Source: Erysipelotrichaceae bacterium | Lineage (GTDB): Bacteria; Bacillota_I; Bacilli_A; Erysipelotrichales; Erysipelotrichaceae | DNA length: 44,993 nucleotides | Direction of reading: 5' to 3' | Assembly: GCA_012523895.1 (NCBI GenBank) | Contig: JAAYSZ010000018.1 | Span: 1 to 44,993 of the forward strand | Shown here: piece after piece, positions 16,901 to 25,901 of the stretch | Layout: every line of letters begins with the position of its first letter | Position numbering within the stretch: the first letter of the stretch is position 1 | Translations under genes and position numbers: made by a program | The notes under the pieces: model-generated | The model's database searches: none | Told to the model about the DNA's origin: nothing | The model's input: the letters and a program-made list of their open reading frames with translations, nothing else

Positions 16901-17315
16901 GCATATTTGTATATATAGGAGTGTCATACTTAAAACCTTCTTCATCAAATTGAAGTTGAACATTACTAGGAATATTTATTGTATCCCAATTAGAAGTATC
17001 CCAGTTTTCTATATCATTCCAGCTTAGTTGATCATATGGCGATTTTGCATAATAAAATTTCCATTCACCATTTAAAGAATGGATAAAAGATGATTTATAA
17101 ATATCTTTTGTAAAAACAGATTTTTCATTTTCTAAAGCTAATAAAGAATCTTGATAAGGAATAAAATAAGCAGATGGATTTTCTCTATTAACTTCAACAG
17201 TTTCGATTAAATCATACCACTCTTGACCTGCAAATAAACTATCATCACTTTTTATATCAACAGGAATAAACAGTATAAAAATTGATATTATTAATATTAA
17301 TCTAATTTTCTTCAT
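13956..17315 (-). CDS. Secreted GH2 beta-galactosidase (LacZ-like)
   Basis: A glycoside hydrolase family 2 enzyme of the long LacZ type (1119 residues). It has a signal peptide (basic start, hydrophobic core about 5-18, likely cleavage near residue 23), a sugar-binding jelly roll (about 60-265), an Ig-like domain (about 270-390), a TIM barrel (about 395-650), and C-terminal beta domains (about 690-1115) consistent with LacZ domain 5. Barrel residues follow LacZ: metal ligands E477 and H479 in NIESH, acid/base E523 in SLGNE, nucleophile E599 in QSEYAHSMGN. No sorting signal or C-terminal anchor is visible. It overlaps the methyltransferase gene by 14 nt as the last gene of the dnaE cluster. 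Specificity for lactose versus other galactosides cannot be told. Confidence 0.9.
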   Translation of the reverse strand: MKKIRLILIISIFILFIPVDIKSDDSLFAGQEWYDLIETVEVNRENPSAYFIPYQDSLLALENEKSVFTKDIYKSSFIHSLNGEWKFYYAKSPYDQLSWNDIENWDTSNWDTINIPSNVQLQFDEEGFKYDTPIYTNMLYPWVNYEKLNLSEYPKAPLKNNSVTHYKKEFIVNEDWNNRQVFVNFDGIGSAFYLFINGKKVGYSEDTYTTHKFNITSYLNKDENGNIANQNNTIAIQLYRFSTGSYLENQDMIRLNGIFRDVYLISKNDVEIRDIFIKTENNNSLILEASIRNLSNEFGGNYKLIADLYNQEDEKVWDFPLEIEYTLDKAITDISLLSKDLGITNSKAKSIDNPILWSDENPYLYRLLINLYDSNNNIVETTCIRFGIREIGINILDNGKQQITINDVPLLIKGVNRHEFDSVKGSAITKEDIINDLIIMKQNNINSLRTSHYPNNVFTYEVADELGIYIMDETNIESHYGAMVDDIPSGYKAWKYSVMDRVKNMVERDKNYTSIIMWSLGNEATYKDYELNNDYNMFLSSSWILERDPSRLRAYERDNRNIGTREGSVVDVFSSQYYSIEEVIEYLKSDNKLPYIQSEYAHSMGNALGNLKEYWDIFRLYENAHGGYIWDFKDQALFIPINFNETQLSNTKNNLNNYYYAYGGDFGERSSYLEFSGNGLLFTDGSLSPKMYEVRKVYQSINFKAVNIEKGIFNISNEYSFTNLNQFNVVYKIVNDGKIIEEDNIVIDLEPKLNKDIYIDFDLEQKGLYSSIIFEVKLKKDTNYNMYKNDIIAYEQFDLYKANKITYNLNNEFKEVIEDENNLIIKGNSSYGLFEIIFDKNKGNIKQYKINDEVIFKNGPKLNYFRSPISNDSQYSFNENIESKYALELENTHEAFNIGNINIKNNKNNININVIGNLFDSNKVIINYIIHSDGIISVSNEFKPTNSLNGVIPKVGMEIVLNDEYQNIKYYGRGPFENYPDRNSASIKSIYEDKIENMFSDLYLRPQDNGLRTDVDYVMLSDKDNKGILITGDNLQFSALPYNYKQLNKANHFYELNDSNYIYLNINGNTRGLGNAICGDLPLEKYTISLNKKYSYKYMIIPFNKPLSDEKLIEYSIYN

Positions 17316-17955
17316 TATTGATTACCAAAGCCTTTTCTATTATTACATTAGTGTTTATACCTTTTCCTAATTCTAATAAAACAGAAATTGCATTATCTTT
17401 TCTTGCATCATATACAAATTTCATTTTACGTATTTTAATTTTATGTAATTCACTATATTTAAAAATATCCAATATTTTAGAAGCTCTGTAAATCATATAA
17501 ATTCTTCCTGAATCTTTTAATAAGCTTCTATATGATTTAAAAAGATCATTCAAACTTAATTCAATATCGTGTCTTGCATTTAATATTTCATCTTTTTTAT
17601 TTATAAACTTTTCATTTGTAAAATAAGGAGGATTACAAATAATAACATCAACATTATCTATCTTTAAATCTTGAACTTTAATGTTATATATTTCAACATC
17701 AATATTATTTAATTTGAAGTTTTCTTTAGCACATTGAAGTGCCTTTTTATTAATATCTACACCAATTAATTTTTTATATTTATGTCTTGAAGCATATAAT
17801 AATAAAGCTCCATTATTAGTACCAATATCTAAAATTACATCATTAGGTCTTATATCAATATAATTTCCTAATAAATGAGTATCTGTATTCATTTTAAACA
17901 TATCATCAAGTTGTTTTAATTTAATATTAGTATTAGGCAAATAATCATAAGACAT
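17302..17955 (-). CDS. TrmN6-like methyltransferase (tRNA1(Val) A37 N6)
   Basis: A Rossmann-fold SAM-dependent methyltransferase of 217 residues. The SAM-binding motif is ILDIGTNNGALLLYA (about 40-54), the acidic end of strand 2 is GVDINKKAL (about 69-77), and the catalytic NPPY tetrapeptide (about 108-111) marks an amino-group (N6-adenine) methylase. The pattern matches the YfiC/TrmN6 family, which modifies A37 of tRNA-Val. A 50S or protein target cannot be excluded. Its ATG overlaps the histidine kinase gene by 11 nt and its 3' end overlaps the GH2 gene by 14 nt. Confidence 0.82.
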   Translation of the reverse strand: MSYDYLPNTNIKLKQLDDMFKMNTDTHLLGNYIDIRPNDVILDIGTNNGALLLYASRHKYKKLIGVDINKKALQCAKENFKLNNIDVEIYNIKVQDLKIDNVDVIICNPPYFTNEKFINKKDEILNARHDIELSLNDLFKSYRSLLKDSGRIYMIYRASKILDIFKYSELHKIKIRKMKFVYDARKDNAISVLLELGKGINTNVIIEKALVINNEEN

Positions 17956-19399
17956 TTTCTTGTACTAATTCAAAGTAAAACATTGAACCTTTCCCCTTTT
18001 TACTTTCTACGCCATATTTAGCATTATGAGTATCTAATATTGCTTTAACAATTGCTAAACCAAGTCCACTGCTTTCCTGTGTTCTTACAAACTGTTTATC
18101 TATTTTATAGTATCTATCCCAAATATAAGGTAATTCCTCATCACTTATACCAACACCTTCATCAACAATTTCAACTCTAACACGATCTTTTATTCTAAAT
18201 GCATTAATGTAAATATTTTTATTTTCTTCAGTATTTTTTATTGCATTAGTTAAAAAATTATATATTACTTGACCTATTTTAACTTCATCAGCATAAATAA
18301 CCATTTCATCAGGTATATTTTCAATAATATTTAATTTATGTTTTTCAATAGTAGCAGCATTTAATTTAACTATTTCACGTATTTTTAAAGATAAATCAAA
18401 ATTCACTTCATATAATTCATAATTTCCAGACTGTACTTTACTTAGTGTATTCATATCATTAACTAAATGATCTAAATAATCAACTTCACTAATAATCACT
18501 TCAAGATGTTCTTCTCTTTTTTCCTTATTATCACCACTAATATCCTGAATCATTTCAGCATATGCTTTAATCATTGTTAAAGGAGTTTTTATATCATGAG
18601 AAACATTAGCAATTAAATCTTTTCTTAATTCATCAACCTTGGATAGTTTTTCAGTAGCATCATTTAATGTTCCTGCAAGCTCATTAGTTTCTGAAAAATA
18701 TGATTCATTAAAATGAACATCATAATCACCAGTAGCTAGTTTTTTTGCGGATTTATTCATATCAATAATAGGTTTTGATAATCTATTAGATATTAAAAAT
18801 GAAACAATTAATGAAAGTATCATAACTATAAGTGTATAAAGAAAATATTGTTCTTGGAAAAATTTAATTATAGAATCCACTGGTTCCAACGGACTATTTA
18901 CAAATAAATAATAATTACTGAAATTTGATCTTATTACTTTTCCATAAACAATCATTTCTTGATTACTTTTTTTATTTACAATAGTTAAACTATAAGAATC
19001 GTCATTTTCAATTAATTTATCTTTTAAGTATAAACCAGACTTATTTGGTATAAAACTATCTTCACCAACTTTAATTTTTTGGGAAAATATGCAACTTTCT
19101 CCTAAACTATCAGCAGTATATATTAATTTTCCTTTGTCATTAAAAACAATGGAACATACATTATTATCTACATTTAATTGAAAAACCTTATTTAAAGCAC
19201 TTTGAGTAGTTACTGGTTTTTGTATTAAAGTTTCTTGAATTGAATCAGCTATTTCACTTACTGTAGCTATCTTAGAATTTCTATAGTAAGGTCTAATAAG
19301 TGTTAATTGTAATATTCCAATTAAAAAAACAATTCCTATTGAAAATAGGAAAAAGTATAACCAAACATTGAAATTTATACCTTTAAGATTCAATTTCAA
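17945..19399 (-). CDS. Membrane sensor histidine kinase
   Basis: A two-component sensor. Two transmembrane helices (about 14-36 and 187-205) flank a roughly 150-residue extracytoplasmic domain. A HAMP domain follows (about 205-255), then HisKA with NVSHDIKTPL (H268 phosphorylated) and HATPase_c with NFLTNAIKNT (N box), DEGVGISDE (G1) and SGLGLAIVK (G2). At 484 residues it looks complete. The start is probably TTG at 19399, inside the 3' end of the response regulator gene (17-nt overlap). The signal sensed is unknown. The genes downstream, a tRNA methylase and a secreted beta-galactosidase, hint at envelope or nutrient control only by association. Confidence 0.93.
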   Translation of the reverse strand: MKLNLKGINFNVWLYFFLFSIGIVFLIGILQLTLIRPYYRNSKIATVSEIADSIQETLIQKPVTTQSALNKVFQLNVDNNVCSIVFNDKGKLIYTADSLGESCIFSQKIKVGEDSFIPNKSGLYLKDKLIENDDSYSLTIVNKKSNQEMIVYGKVIRSNFSNYYLFVNSPLEPVDSIIKFFQEQYFLYTLIVMILSLIVSFLISNRLSKPIIDMNKSAKKLATGDYDVHFNESYFSETNELAGTLNDATEKLSKVDELRKDLIANVSHDIKTPLTMIKAYAEMIQDISGDNKEKREEHLEVIISEVDYLDHLVNDMNTLSKVQSGNYELYEVNFDLSLKIREIVKLNAATIEKHKLNIIENIPDEMVIYADEVKIGQVIYNFLTNAIKNTEENKNIYINAFRIKDRVRVEIVDEGVGISDEELPYIWDRYYKIDKQFVRTQESSGLGLAIVKAILDTHNAKYGVESKKGKGSMFYFELVQENVL

Positions 19400-20051
19400 A
19401 TTTATAGCCCATCCCTCTTACTGTAACAATAAAACTTCTGTATCTACCTAGATTATGTCTAAGCATTTTTATATGTGTATCAACTGTTCTATCATCACCA
19501 AAATAATCATAATTCCAAACTTCTGAAAGTATTTTTTCTCTTGATAATGCAATATTTTTATTTCTAACCATATAAATTAATAAGTCTATCTCTTTAGGTG
19601 TTAGATTAGCTTTAACTCCATCAATAGAAACAGTTCTTCCACTTGTATCTATAATTAAACCATCAAATTTATATGTCTTATTTTTATTTATTTTTTTTCT
19701 ATCTAAAACAACCTTAACTCTTGCCATTAATTCCTTTGGTGAAAATGGTTTTGCCACATAATCATCAACACCAATATCAAAACCATGTAATTTATCATAT
19801 TCTTCTTGTCTTGCACTTAATATAATTACTGGTGTATCATAATTTTTTCTTATCTCTTTAAGCACACTAAATCCATCTAATTTAGGTAACATAATATCAA
19901 GAATTATACAGTCATAATTATTAGAATTAATCATTTCTAATGCTTTAATACCATCATCAGCTTCATCGATAGTATGTTCATTAATTAAAGCATATTCTTT
20001 TACAACTTCTCTTATTTTTAATTCATCATCTACTATTAATAATTTTGCCAT
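19383..20051 (-). CDS. OmpR/PhoB-family response regulator
   Basis: The DNA-binding partner of the adjacent kinase. The receiver domain (1-115) has the acidic pair D8-D9, phospho-acceptor D52 in LDIMLPKLDG, the conserved ILSAR threonine/serine position and the VAKPF lysine. A winged-helix domain (about 125-222) has DDRTVDTHIKMLRHNLG and ends in the RGMGYKFE motif. The ATG is 1 nt past the dnaE stop, and its ribosome binding site lies inside the dnaE 3' end, so transcription from the dnaE promoter is likely. An additional internal promoter cannot be excluded. Confidence 0.95.
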   Translation of the reverse strand: MAKLLIVDDELKIREVVKEYALINEHTIDEADDGIKALEMINSNNYDCIILDIMLPKLDGFSVLKEIRKNYDTPVIILSARQEEYDKLHGFDIGVDDYVAKPFSPKELMARVKVVLDRKKINKNKTYKFDGLIIDTSGRTVSIDGVKANLTPKEIDLLIYMVRNKNIALSREKILSEVWNYDYFGDDRTVDTHIKMLRHNLGRYRSFIVTVRGMGYKFEIES

Positions 20052-20052
20052 G

Positions 20053-23000
20053 TCAATTCCTTTCTAACACTCTAATATAATTTACAATACAAGAGTCTTC
20101 TCTATCAATTTTACCATCAAAAAATATATAATTTCCTTTATTTAATAATTTTGAATATTTGTAAAAGGTATTTGGCATAATTACAAGTTCTAATTCTGAA
20201 GTTTCATCAAAAACTGTCGCAAATGCCATTGGATCACCTTTTCTTGTTCTTATTTGTTTTACCCTTTTAATTAAAGCAAAACCATTTATATATCCTTTTT
20301 TTCTCTTTAGATTAATTAAAGAATCTAATTTAATATTATATCTATCTTTAATCATCATTATAGGATGATTCCCTAAATAAAAGCCTAATACACTTCTTTC
20401 TCTTTCACTTCTTTCTAATTCATCTTCTTTTGAAATTATCATTAATGGTTTTGAAACAAGTTCTAAATTAATAGAAACTTCACCATTAATTTCAACTCTT
20501 ACAAGATCACTGTATAATATAGCTTCATCAAGTGAAAGTAGCATCGATTTTCTATTTGTAGAAAAATTGTCTAAAGCTCCAGCATTTATTAATGACTCAA
20601 TTGTTTTTCTATTAACTTTTTGACCAATCATTCTAGCTACAAAATCATAATAATCTGTAAACTTTCCTTGTTTTCTACTTGCAATAATTTGAGCTACAGC
20701 ATTACTACCTACATTTTTTATTCCTAATAATGGAAATCTAATATTATTATTTTCTATTTCAAATTCAAAACCACTAATATTTACATCTGGATATAATATT
20801 TTTATATCTTTTTTTCTACATTGATCTACATATTGAGAAGTTTTATTAGCATCAGAAATAACAGAATTTAATAATGCAACTAAAAACTCAATAGTATAAT
20901 TTGCTTTTAAATATGCTAATTGATAAGCAAGTAAACCATAAGCAACAGAGTGAGCCTTGTTAAATCCATATCCCGCAAATTTAAAAATTAAATTAAACAA
21001 ATCATTAGCAAGCTGTTCACTATGACCATTATTTAAACAACCTTTAATAAAGTCATCTTTTAATTTGCTTAATTCATCAGGATTTTTCTTTGACATAGCT
21101 TTTCTTAAAATATCAGCTTTTGATAATGAAAAACCTGCCATTATTTGTGTTGTCTGCATTATTTGTTCTTGATATATCATTATTCCATATGTTTCTTTTA
21201 ATATTGGTTCTAGTAAAGGATGAGGATATTCAATTTTGTTTTTATTATTTTTTCTTTCTAAATATAAAGGTATATTTTCCATTGGACCAGGTCTAAATAA
21301 AGCAATTGTAGCTACAATTTCTTCAAATTTTTCTGGTTTCATTTTTCTTAATAAACTCTTCATTCCTTCAGATTCTAATTGAAATACTCCAACTGTATCT
21401 ACATCTTTTAATAACTCAAATGTTTTAATATCATCTAAAGGAATTTTCATAATATCAAAATATGGATTATCTTTTTTTATCATCTGTGAGATTTCATCTA
21501 TTATTGTTAAATTTCTTAATCCTAAAAAATCCATTTTAATAAGTCCTAAATCTTCTAAATATTCCATTGTATATTGAGTACTAGCCATGCCTGGTCCTAA
21601 TTTAATAGTTGGGATAACTTCATTTAATTCCAAACTTGACATTACAATACCAGCAGCGTGTGTGCTTGTATGTCTAGGAATACCTTCTAATTTAAGTGCT
21701 ATTTTAAATAATTCAATATAATTTGGATTTGAATTTATCAATTGTTTTAATCTAGGATTTTGATTATAAGCTTTTTTTAAAGATATATTTGGAATATTAG
21801 GAATACTTTTAGATATAGCATCAACTTCCCTTAAAGGAATATCTAAAACTCTTCCTACATCTCTAATAACTTGTTTAGCTTTTAAAGTACCAAAAGTTAT
21901 AATATGTGCTATATGATTTTCCCCATAAGTTTCATAAACATAATTAATAACTTCATCTCTTTTATTATCAGGAAAATCAATATCAATATCAGGCATTGAA
22001 ATTCTTTCAGGATTCAAAAATCTTTCAAAAAGCAAATTATATTTTATTGGATCTACATGGGTTATCCCTAAACAATATGAAACTAAAGATCCAGCAGCAC
22101 TTCCTCTTCCTGGTCCAACATATATCATATGTCTTCTTGCAAAAAGAATAAAATCCCAAACAATTAAAAAGTAATCTTCAAAATTCATCGATGTAATTAC
22201 ATCTAATTCATATTTCAATCTATTTTGATATTCTAAAGGTACTTGTTTTTTATTAAATCTTTTACTTAATCCAAGTTTACACAATTCTATTAAAAATATT
22301 TTACTAGGCACATCATTAGGTGTTTTAAATTTTGGTAAAGATGTTTTTTTAATATTTAAATCTACATTACATTCATTTGCTATTTCAATTGTTCTATTTA
22401 AATCTTCTTCTTCATAAATTAGCTTCATTTCTTGCTTACTTCTTAAATACCTACCCTTTAATAGTGTTAATGTTTTATCTCTAATTGTTTTTTGTTGATC
22501 TATTCCATGTAATATCTTTAAAGCATAATCATCATCTGAATTAAGATAATAAATTTTATTAAGTGCAACAGTTCTAATATTTAAACCATTACATATATTT
22601 TTTAATAAAGTATTTTTTATTTTCCAAAAAGAAGTTTCATTATAAGAAATTGCAACATCAAAATCATTAAGTTTACTTTTTAAAAATATTAATTTTTCAT
22701 TAATTTCATTTATATTTTCAGATATAAGAGCACTTTCAAAGTACCCTCCTTCTCCATATATAATCAAAAAACAATTATTTTTATAAGAGGATAATTGATC
22801 TAACTCAATATAATTATTTTCACTAGAAAGATAAGTACTTAATTTTATTAAATCTAAAAAACCATGATTATTTTTTGCTAATAATATAAAAGGATATAAT
22901 GAATCATTAATATTTACATCAAATTCTAGTCCATAGATTGGTGTTATATCATATTTAATACATTCATTTTTAAATTCCATTGCACCATGCATTATATTTT

Positions 23001-23118
23001 TATCACATAGAGCTACATGAGTAAAACCAAGCTCTTTACTTTTTCTTACAAGCTTGTTTATAGAAATGGTACTATTTAATAATGTATACGAACTTCTTAC
23101 ATGTAAATGTATTGACAT
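20053..23118 (-). CDS. dnaE: DNA polymerase III alpha subunit, DnaE type
   Basis: A C-family DNA polymerase. The order is an N-terminal PHP domain (HLHVRSSYTLL, residues 4-14, and ALCDKNIMHGA), the polymerase core with the catalytic aspartates in MPDIDIDFPD (near 367-376), the RHTSTHAAGIV segment, tandem HhH (near 800-860), and an OB-fold (about 920-1010). At 1021 residues it is shorter than E. coli DnaE (1160) and close to the error-prone/lagging-strand DnaE of Bacillota, where PolC does leading-strand replication. PolC is not in this window. The ATG follows AGAGGT. It is first in a five-gene cluster. Confidence 0.96.
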   Translation of the reverse strand: MSIHLHVRSSYTLLNSTISINKLVRKSKELGFTHVALCDKNIMHGAMEFKNECIKYDITPIYGLEFDVNINDSLYPFILLAKNNHGFLDLIKLSTYLSSENNYIELDQLSSYKNNCFLIIYGEGGYFESALISENINEINEKLIFLKSKLNDFDVAISYNETSFWKIKNTLLKNICNGLNIRTVALNKIYYLNSDDDYALKILHGIDQQKTIRDKTLTLLKGRYLRSKQEMKLIYEEEDLNRTIEIANECNVDLNIKKTSLPKFKTPNDVPSKIFLIELCKLGLSKRFNKKQVPLEYQNRLKYELDVITSMNFEDYFLIVWDFILFARRHMIYVGPGRGSAAGSLVSYCLGITHVDPIKYNLLFERFLNPERISMPDIDIDFPDNKRDEVINYVYETYGENHIAHIITFGTLKAKQVIRDVGRVLDIPLREVDAISKSIPNIPNISLKKAYNQNPRLKQLINSNPNYIELFKIALKLEGIPRHTSTHAAGIVMSSLELNEVIPTIKLGPGMASTQYTMEYLEDLGLIKMDFLGLRNLTIIDEISQMIKKDNPYFDIMKIPLDDIKTFELLKDVDTVGVFQLESEGMKSLLRKMKPEKFEEIVATIALFRPGPMENIPLYLERKNNKNKIEYPHPLLEPILKETYGIMIYQEQIMQTTQIMAGFSLSKADILRKAMSKKNPDELSKLKDDFIKGCLNNGHSEQLANDLFNLIFKFAGYGFNKAHSVAYGLLAYQLAYLKANYTIEFLVALLNSVISDANKTSQYVDQCRKKDIKILYPDVNISGFEFEIENNNIRFPLLGIKNVGSNAVAQIIASRKQGKFTDYYDFVARMIGQKVNRKTIESLINAGALDNFSTNRKSMLLSLDEAILYSDLVRVEINGEVSINLELVSKPLMIISKEDELERSERERSVLGFYLGNHPIMMIKDRYNIKLDSLINLKRKKGYINGFALIKRVKQIRTRKGDPMAFATVFDETSELELVIMPNTFYKYSKLLNKGNYIFFDGKIDREDSCIVNYIRVLERN

Positions 23119-23133
23119 TTTTACCTCTTTTTT

Positions 23134-23161
23134 ATTGTAACATATTAATAGTTTATTTTAA
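23134..23161 (-). promoter_or_regulatory. Probable dnaE promoter
   Basis: Minus strand TTAAAA (23156-23161), 16-nt spacer, TACAAT (23134-23139), 16 nt before the dnaE ATG with the ribosome binding site between. A plus-strand TATAAT near 23210 may serve the divergent PBP gene. Nothing else is recognised in this 130-nt intergenic region. Confidence 0.4.
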
Positions 23162-23253
23162 TTTATGGATAATAATTGATATAATTAAGCAGTATTAAGC
23201 TTTATGTTGTATAATATTTAATTGTACTAAATATAAATTATGTGGTGAAAGAA

Positions 23254-25857
23254 ATGAATGAAATGAATAATAAAAACAATACAAATAAAAATGATGATGA
23301 AACAAAAATATTTAATATTGTTAAAGAAGAAGATCCAAAACCATTAAATCTTCCTGTTAAGAAGAAAAAAAGATCTCTTTTAAAAGGATTAATTAATGTA
23401 TCTGCTGCATTAGTTGTTTTAATAATTATTGCAGGACTAATTGTTGGAATATTTGGAATAACAATTGGAAAAAGAATGATAGATGAAGCTCCTGAGTTAG
23501 ACCTATATGATTTTGTAAGCAATGAATCTACAAAAATTTATGATGGTAATGGCGAACTAATTATAGAGATTGGAACTTATTTAAGAGAAAATATTACATA
23601 TGAATCATGTCCCGAAGGTTTAATTGATGCTTTTTTATCTATAGAAGATTCTAGATATTTTCAACATTTTGGATTTGACATTCCTAGATTTGCTAAAGCT
23701 GCCTTAGAAAATTTAAAAACAATGAGCTTTGGTCAAGGAGGAAGTACTTTTACAATGCAATTAGTAAAAAACACATATTTCCAAGTTGATTCTGGTGATA
23801 GTTCTACACTTGCAGAAAAAAAGATAGATAGAAAAGTTCAAGAAATCTATTTAGCAATTCAACTAGATAAACAATTGGATAAAAAGACAATTCTTGAATT
23901 ATATCTTAACAAAATAAATTTTGGAGGTAATATAAGAGGTGTTCAAAAAGCATCTATGTATTATTTCGGTAAGGAAGTAAGTCAATTAAGTCTTTCTGAA
24001 CAGGCAATGCTTGCAGGAATTGTTAATAGACCTAATGCTTATAATCCATACAATTATTTAGATTTAGCTACTAGCAGAAGAAATACTGTATTAGATATGA
24101 TGGTATATCATGGATATATTACTAAAGATGAAGCTGATCTTGCAAAGTCTATTAAAATAGAAGATCAATTAATTGGTGAAAATGTAACTATTTCAGACCC
24201 TTCTGATAATACATATAGAAGTTATATTGATGTTGTTATTAATGAAGCTCAAGCAATGACTGGAAAAGACCCATTTGTTACTGGTATGACTATATATACT
24301 AGTATGAATAGAGATGTACAAGCTACAATTGACTCTATTCAAGATGGTAGCGCAGAAATTCCTTTCCCTGATGATTTAATGCAAGTTGCTTTAATTACAA
24401 TTAATAATAAAACTGGCGAAATATTGGGAATTGGTGGAGGAAGAAACTATGATGGTGCAAGATTACTTAATAGAGCTACCTCACAATTTAAACAACCTGG
24501 TTCAGCAGTAAAAGGATTTTTATCTTATGCATTAGGATTTGAATATTTAGGTTATACTGATCAAATGGTTCTTACTGATAGACCTATTACTTATCCTATG
24601 GAAAGTAGAGTTATTAGAAACTTTGACAGACAATACAGAGGAGATGTAACAATTCAACAAGCATTTGCTCAATCATTAAATATTCCTGCAATTTTGGTAT
24701 TACAGGAAGTTGTTGAAGAAATTGGTCAAGAAGCAGTTGTTTCATATATGAGATCTATTGGATTTACAAAAGTTACAAATGATAATTTCCACTTATCATT
24801 TGCGATTGGTGGTACTTTATTTGAAACAACAGTATTAGAAATGGCTGGAGCACAAGCTACAATGCTTAATGGTGGTATATATAATAAACCTCATACAATT
24901 ACTAAGCTTGTCTTACAAAATGGTGATGAATACTTTCCAACAGAACAAAACAGAAAAATTATTAGCCCTGGCTCAGCTTATTTAGTTACTCAATTATTAC
25001 AATATGCAGTTGAAGGTCCTTACTTTAACTACATGCAAATTTTAAAAAGAAACTATCCAGTTTATGCAAAAACTGGAACAACTGACTGGGGAAGTGATGG
25101 TTTAGTGTATGGTATTCCTAAAGGTGCAGCTAAAGACAAATGGATGCTATCAAGTACATCGGAATACACAAATGCTGTATGGCTTGGATATGATAAAGGT
25201 GTAAAAGATCAACAAACTTACTACACTGCAGCAAAGAGTAGATTAAATCTTCCTGGAAGAGTTAGTAAGTTATTATTGGATACTCTTGAAGATATCTCTA
25301 CAGAATTACCAGGACCTGTTGTAAAACCAGATGATATTGAACAAATAACATATGTATATGGTACTTGGCCTTATGCTGCTTATGAAGATTGGATGGATCC
25401 TAGATTTAAAACTACAGCTAATGTTTCTAGAGCTGGTAAAAAAGAATTAGTAAGTATTTATGATCATCAAAAAGAAGACAATACATTTAATGGAGTTTCA
25501 GCAACCATCTTAGAAGATGGGACATTACAAGTTAACTGGAGTGTTGGTGCTGGTTCATGTTTTGGTGATACAAAAGATATATCATTATATGATAATTGGA
25601 ATAATATTACAGCCTATGGAACATGTTTATTTGATTATTCATGGGTAATTGGCTCAAGTGGTTACTTTGGTGCTTCTGTATACAATGATGATTATTATTT
25701 AGCAGATATTGTTGGATATAATGGTTATTATGCAGGATGGCCTGGAGATTTATGGGGTACTGTAAAAGTCTGTGGTTGGTATAATGATGGTGTTACTACA
25801 TCAGAAACAAAATGTACAATTGCAGGATATTCATACTCTCCTGAATGGACTGAATAA
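23254..25857 (+). CDS. Class A penicillin-binding protein (PBP1A-type)
   Basis: A bifunctional peptidoglycan synthase. An acidic/basic cytoplasmic start is followed by one transmembrane helix (about 47-70), then a GT51 glycosyltransferase with the catalytic glutamate E131 in SIEDSRYF and the GQGGSTFTMQLVKN and EIYLAIQLDK segments. The transpeptidase has S417-x-x-K420 (GSAVK), S474-L-N476 and K606-T-G608. I start at ATG 23254, preceded by GGTGAAAG. An in-frame GTG at 23242 would add four residues. The last 170 or so residues form an aromatic, glycine-rich extension with four cysteines (in GSCFG, GTCLF, KVCGW and TKCTI). The gene shows that this organism makes peptidoglycan. Confidence 0.95.
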   Translation: MNEMNNKNNTNKNDDETKIFNIVKEEDPKPLNLPVKKKKRSLLKGLINVSAALVVLIIIAGLIVGIFGITIGKRMIDEAPELDLYDFVSNESTKIYDGNGELIIEIGTYLRENITYESCPEGLIDAFLSIEDSRYFQHFGFDIPRFAKAALENLKTMSFGQGGSTFTMQLVKNTYFQVDSGDSSTLAEKKIDRKVQEIYLAIQLDKQLDKKTILELYLNKINFGGNIRGVQKASMYYFGKEVSQLSLSEQAMLAGIVNRPNAYNPYNYLDLATSRRNTVLDMMVYHGYITKDEADLAKSIKIEDQLIGENVTISDPSDNTYRSYIDVVINEAQAMTGKDPFVTGMTIYTSMNRDVQATIDSIQDGSAEIPFPDDLMQVALITINNKTGEILGIGGGRNYDGARLLNRATSQFKQPGSAVKGFLSYALGFEYLGYTDQMVLTDRPITYPMESRVIRNFDRQYRGDVTIQQAFAQSLNIPAILVLQEVVEEIGQEAVVSYMRSIGFTKVTNDNFHLSFAIGGTLFETTVLEMAGAQATMLNGGIYNKPHTITKLVLQNGDEYFPTEQNRKIISPGSAYLVTQLLQYAVEGPYFNYMQILKRNYPVYAKTGTTDWGSDGLVYGIPKGAAKDKWMLSSTSEYTNAVWLGYDKGVKDQQTYYTAAKSRLNLPGRVSKLLLDTLEDISTELPGPVVKPDDIEQITYVYGTWPYAAYEDWMDPRFKTTANVSRAGKKELVSIYDHQKEDNTFNGVSATILEDGTLQVNWSVGAGSCFGDTKDISLYDNWNNITAYGTCLFDYSWVIGSSGYFGASVYNDDYYLADIVGYNGYYAGWPGDLWGTVKVCGWYNDGVTTSETKCTIAGYSYSPEWTE

Positions 25858-25901
25858 AAAAAGATTCAAAATTGATTTATATTCAATTTCGAATCTTTTT
25901 T
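25857..25901. terminator. Long bidirectional terminator between the PBP and MFS genes
   Basis: The stem AAAAAGATTC-type arm 25857-25867 pairs with 25891-25901 (11 bp) and continues as AAATTGA / TCAATTT inside after one mismatch. A and T tracts flank it. It overlaps the stop of the convergent MFS gene (TGA, 25883-25885). Confidence 0.88.

Noticed and set aside
23238..23522. Minus-strand frame opposite the start of the PBP gene
   Set aside because: Low-complexity S/I/F-rich translation antisense to a confirmed gene.
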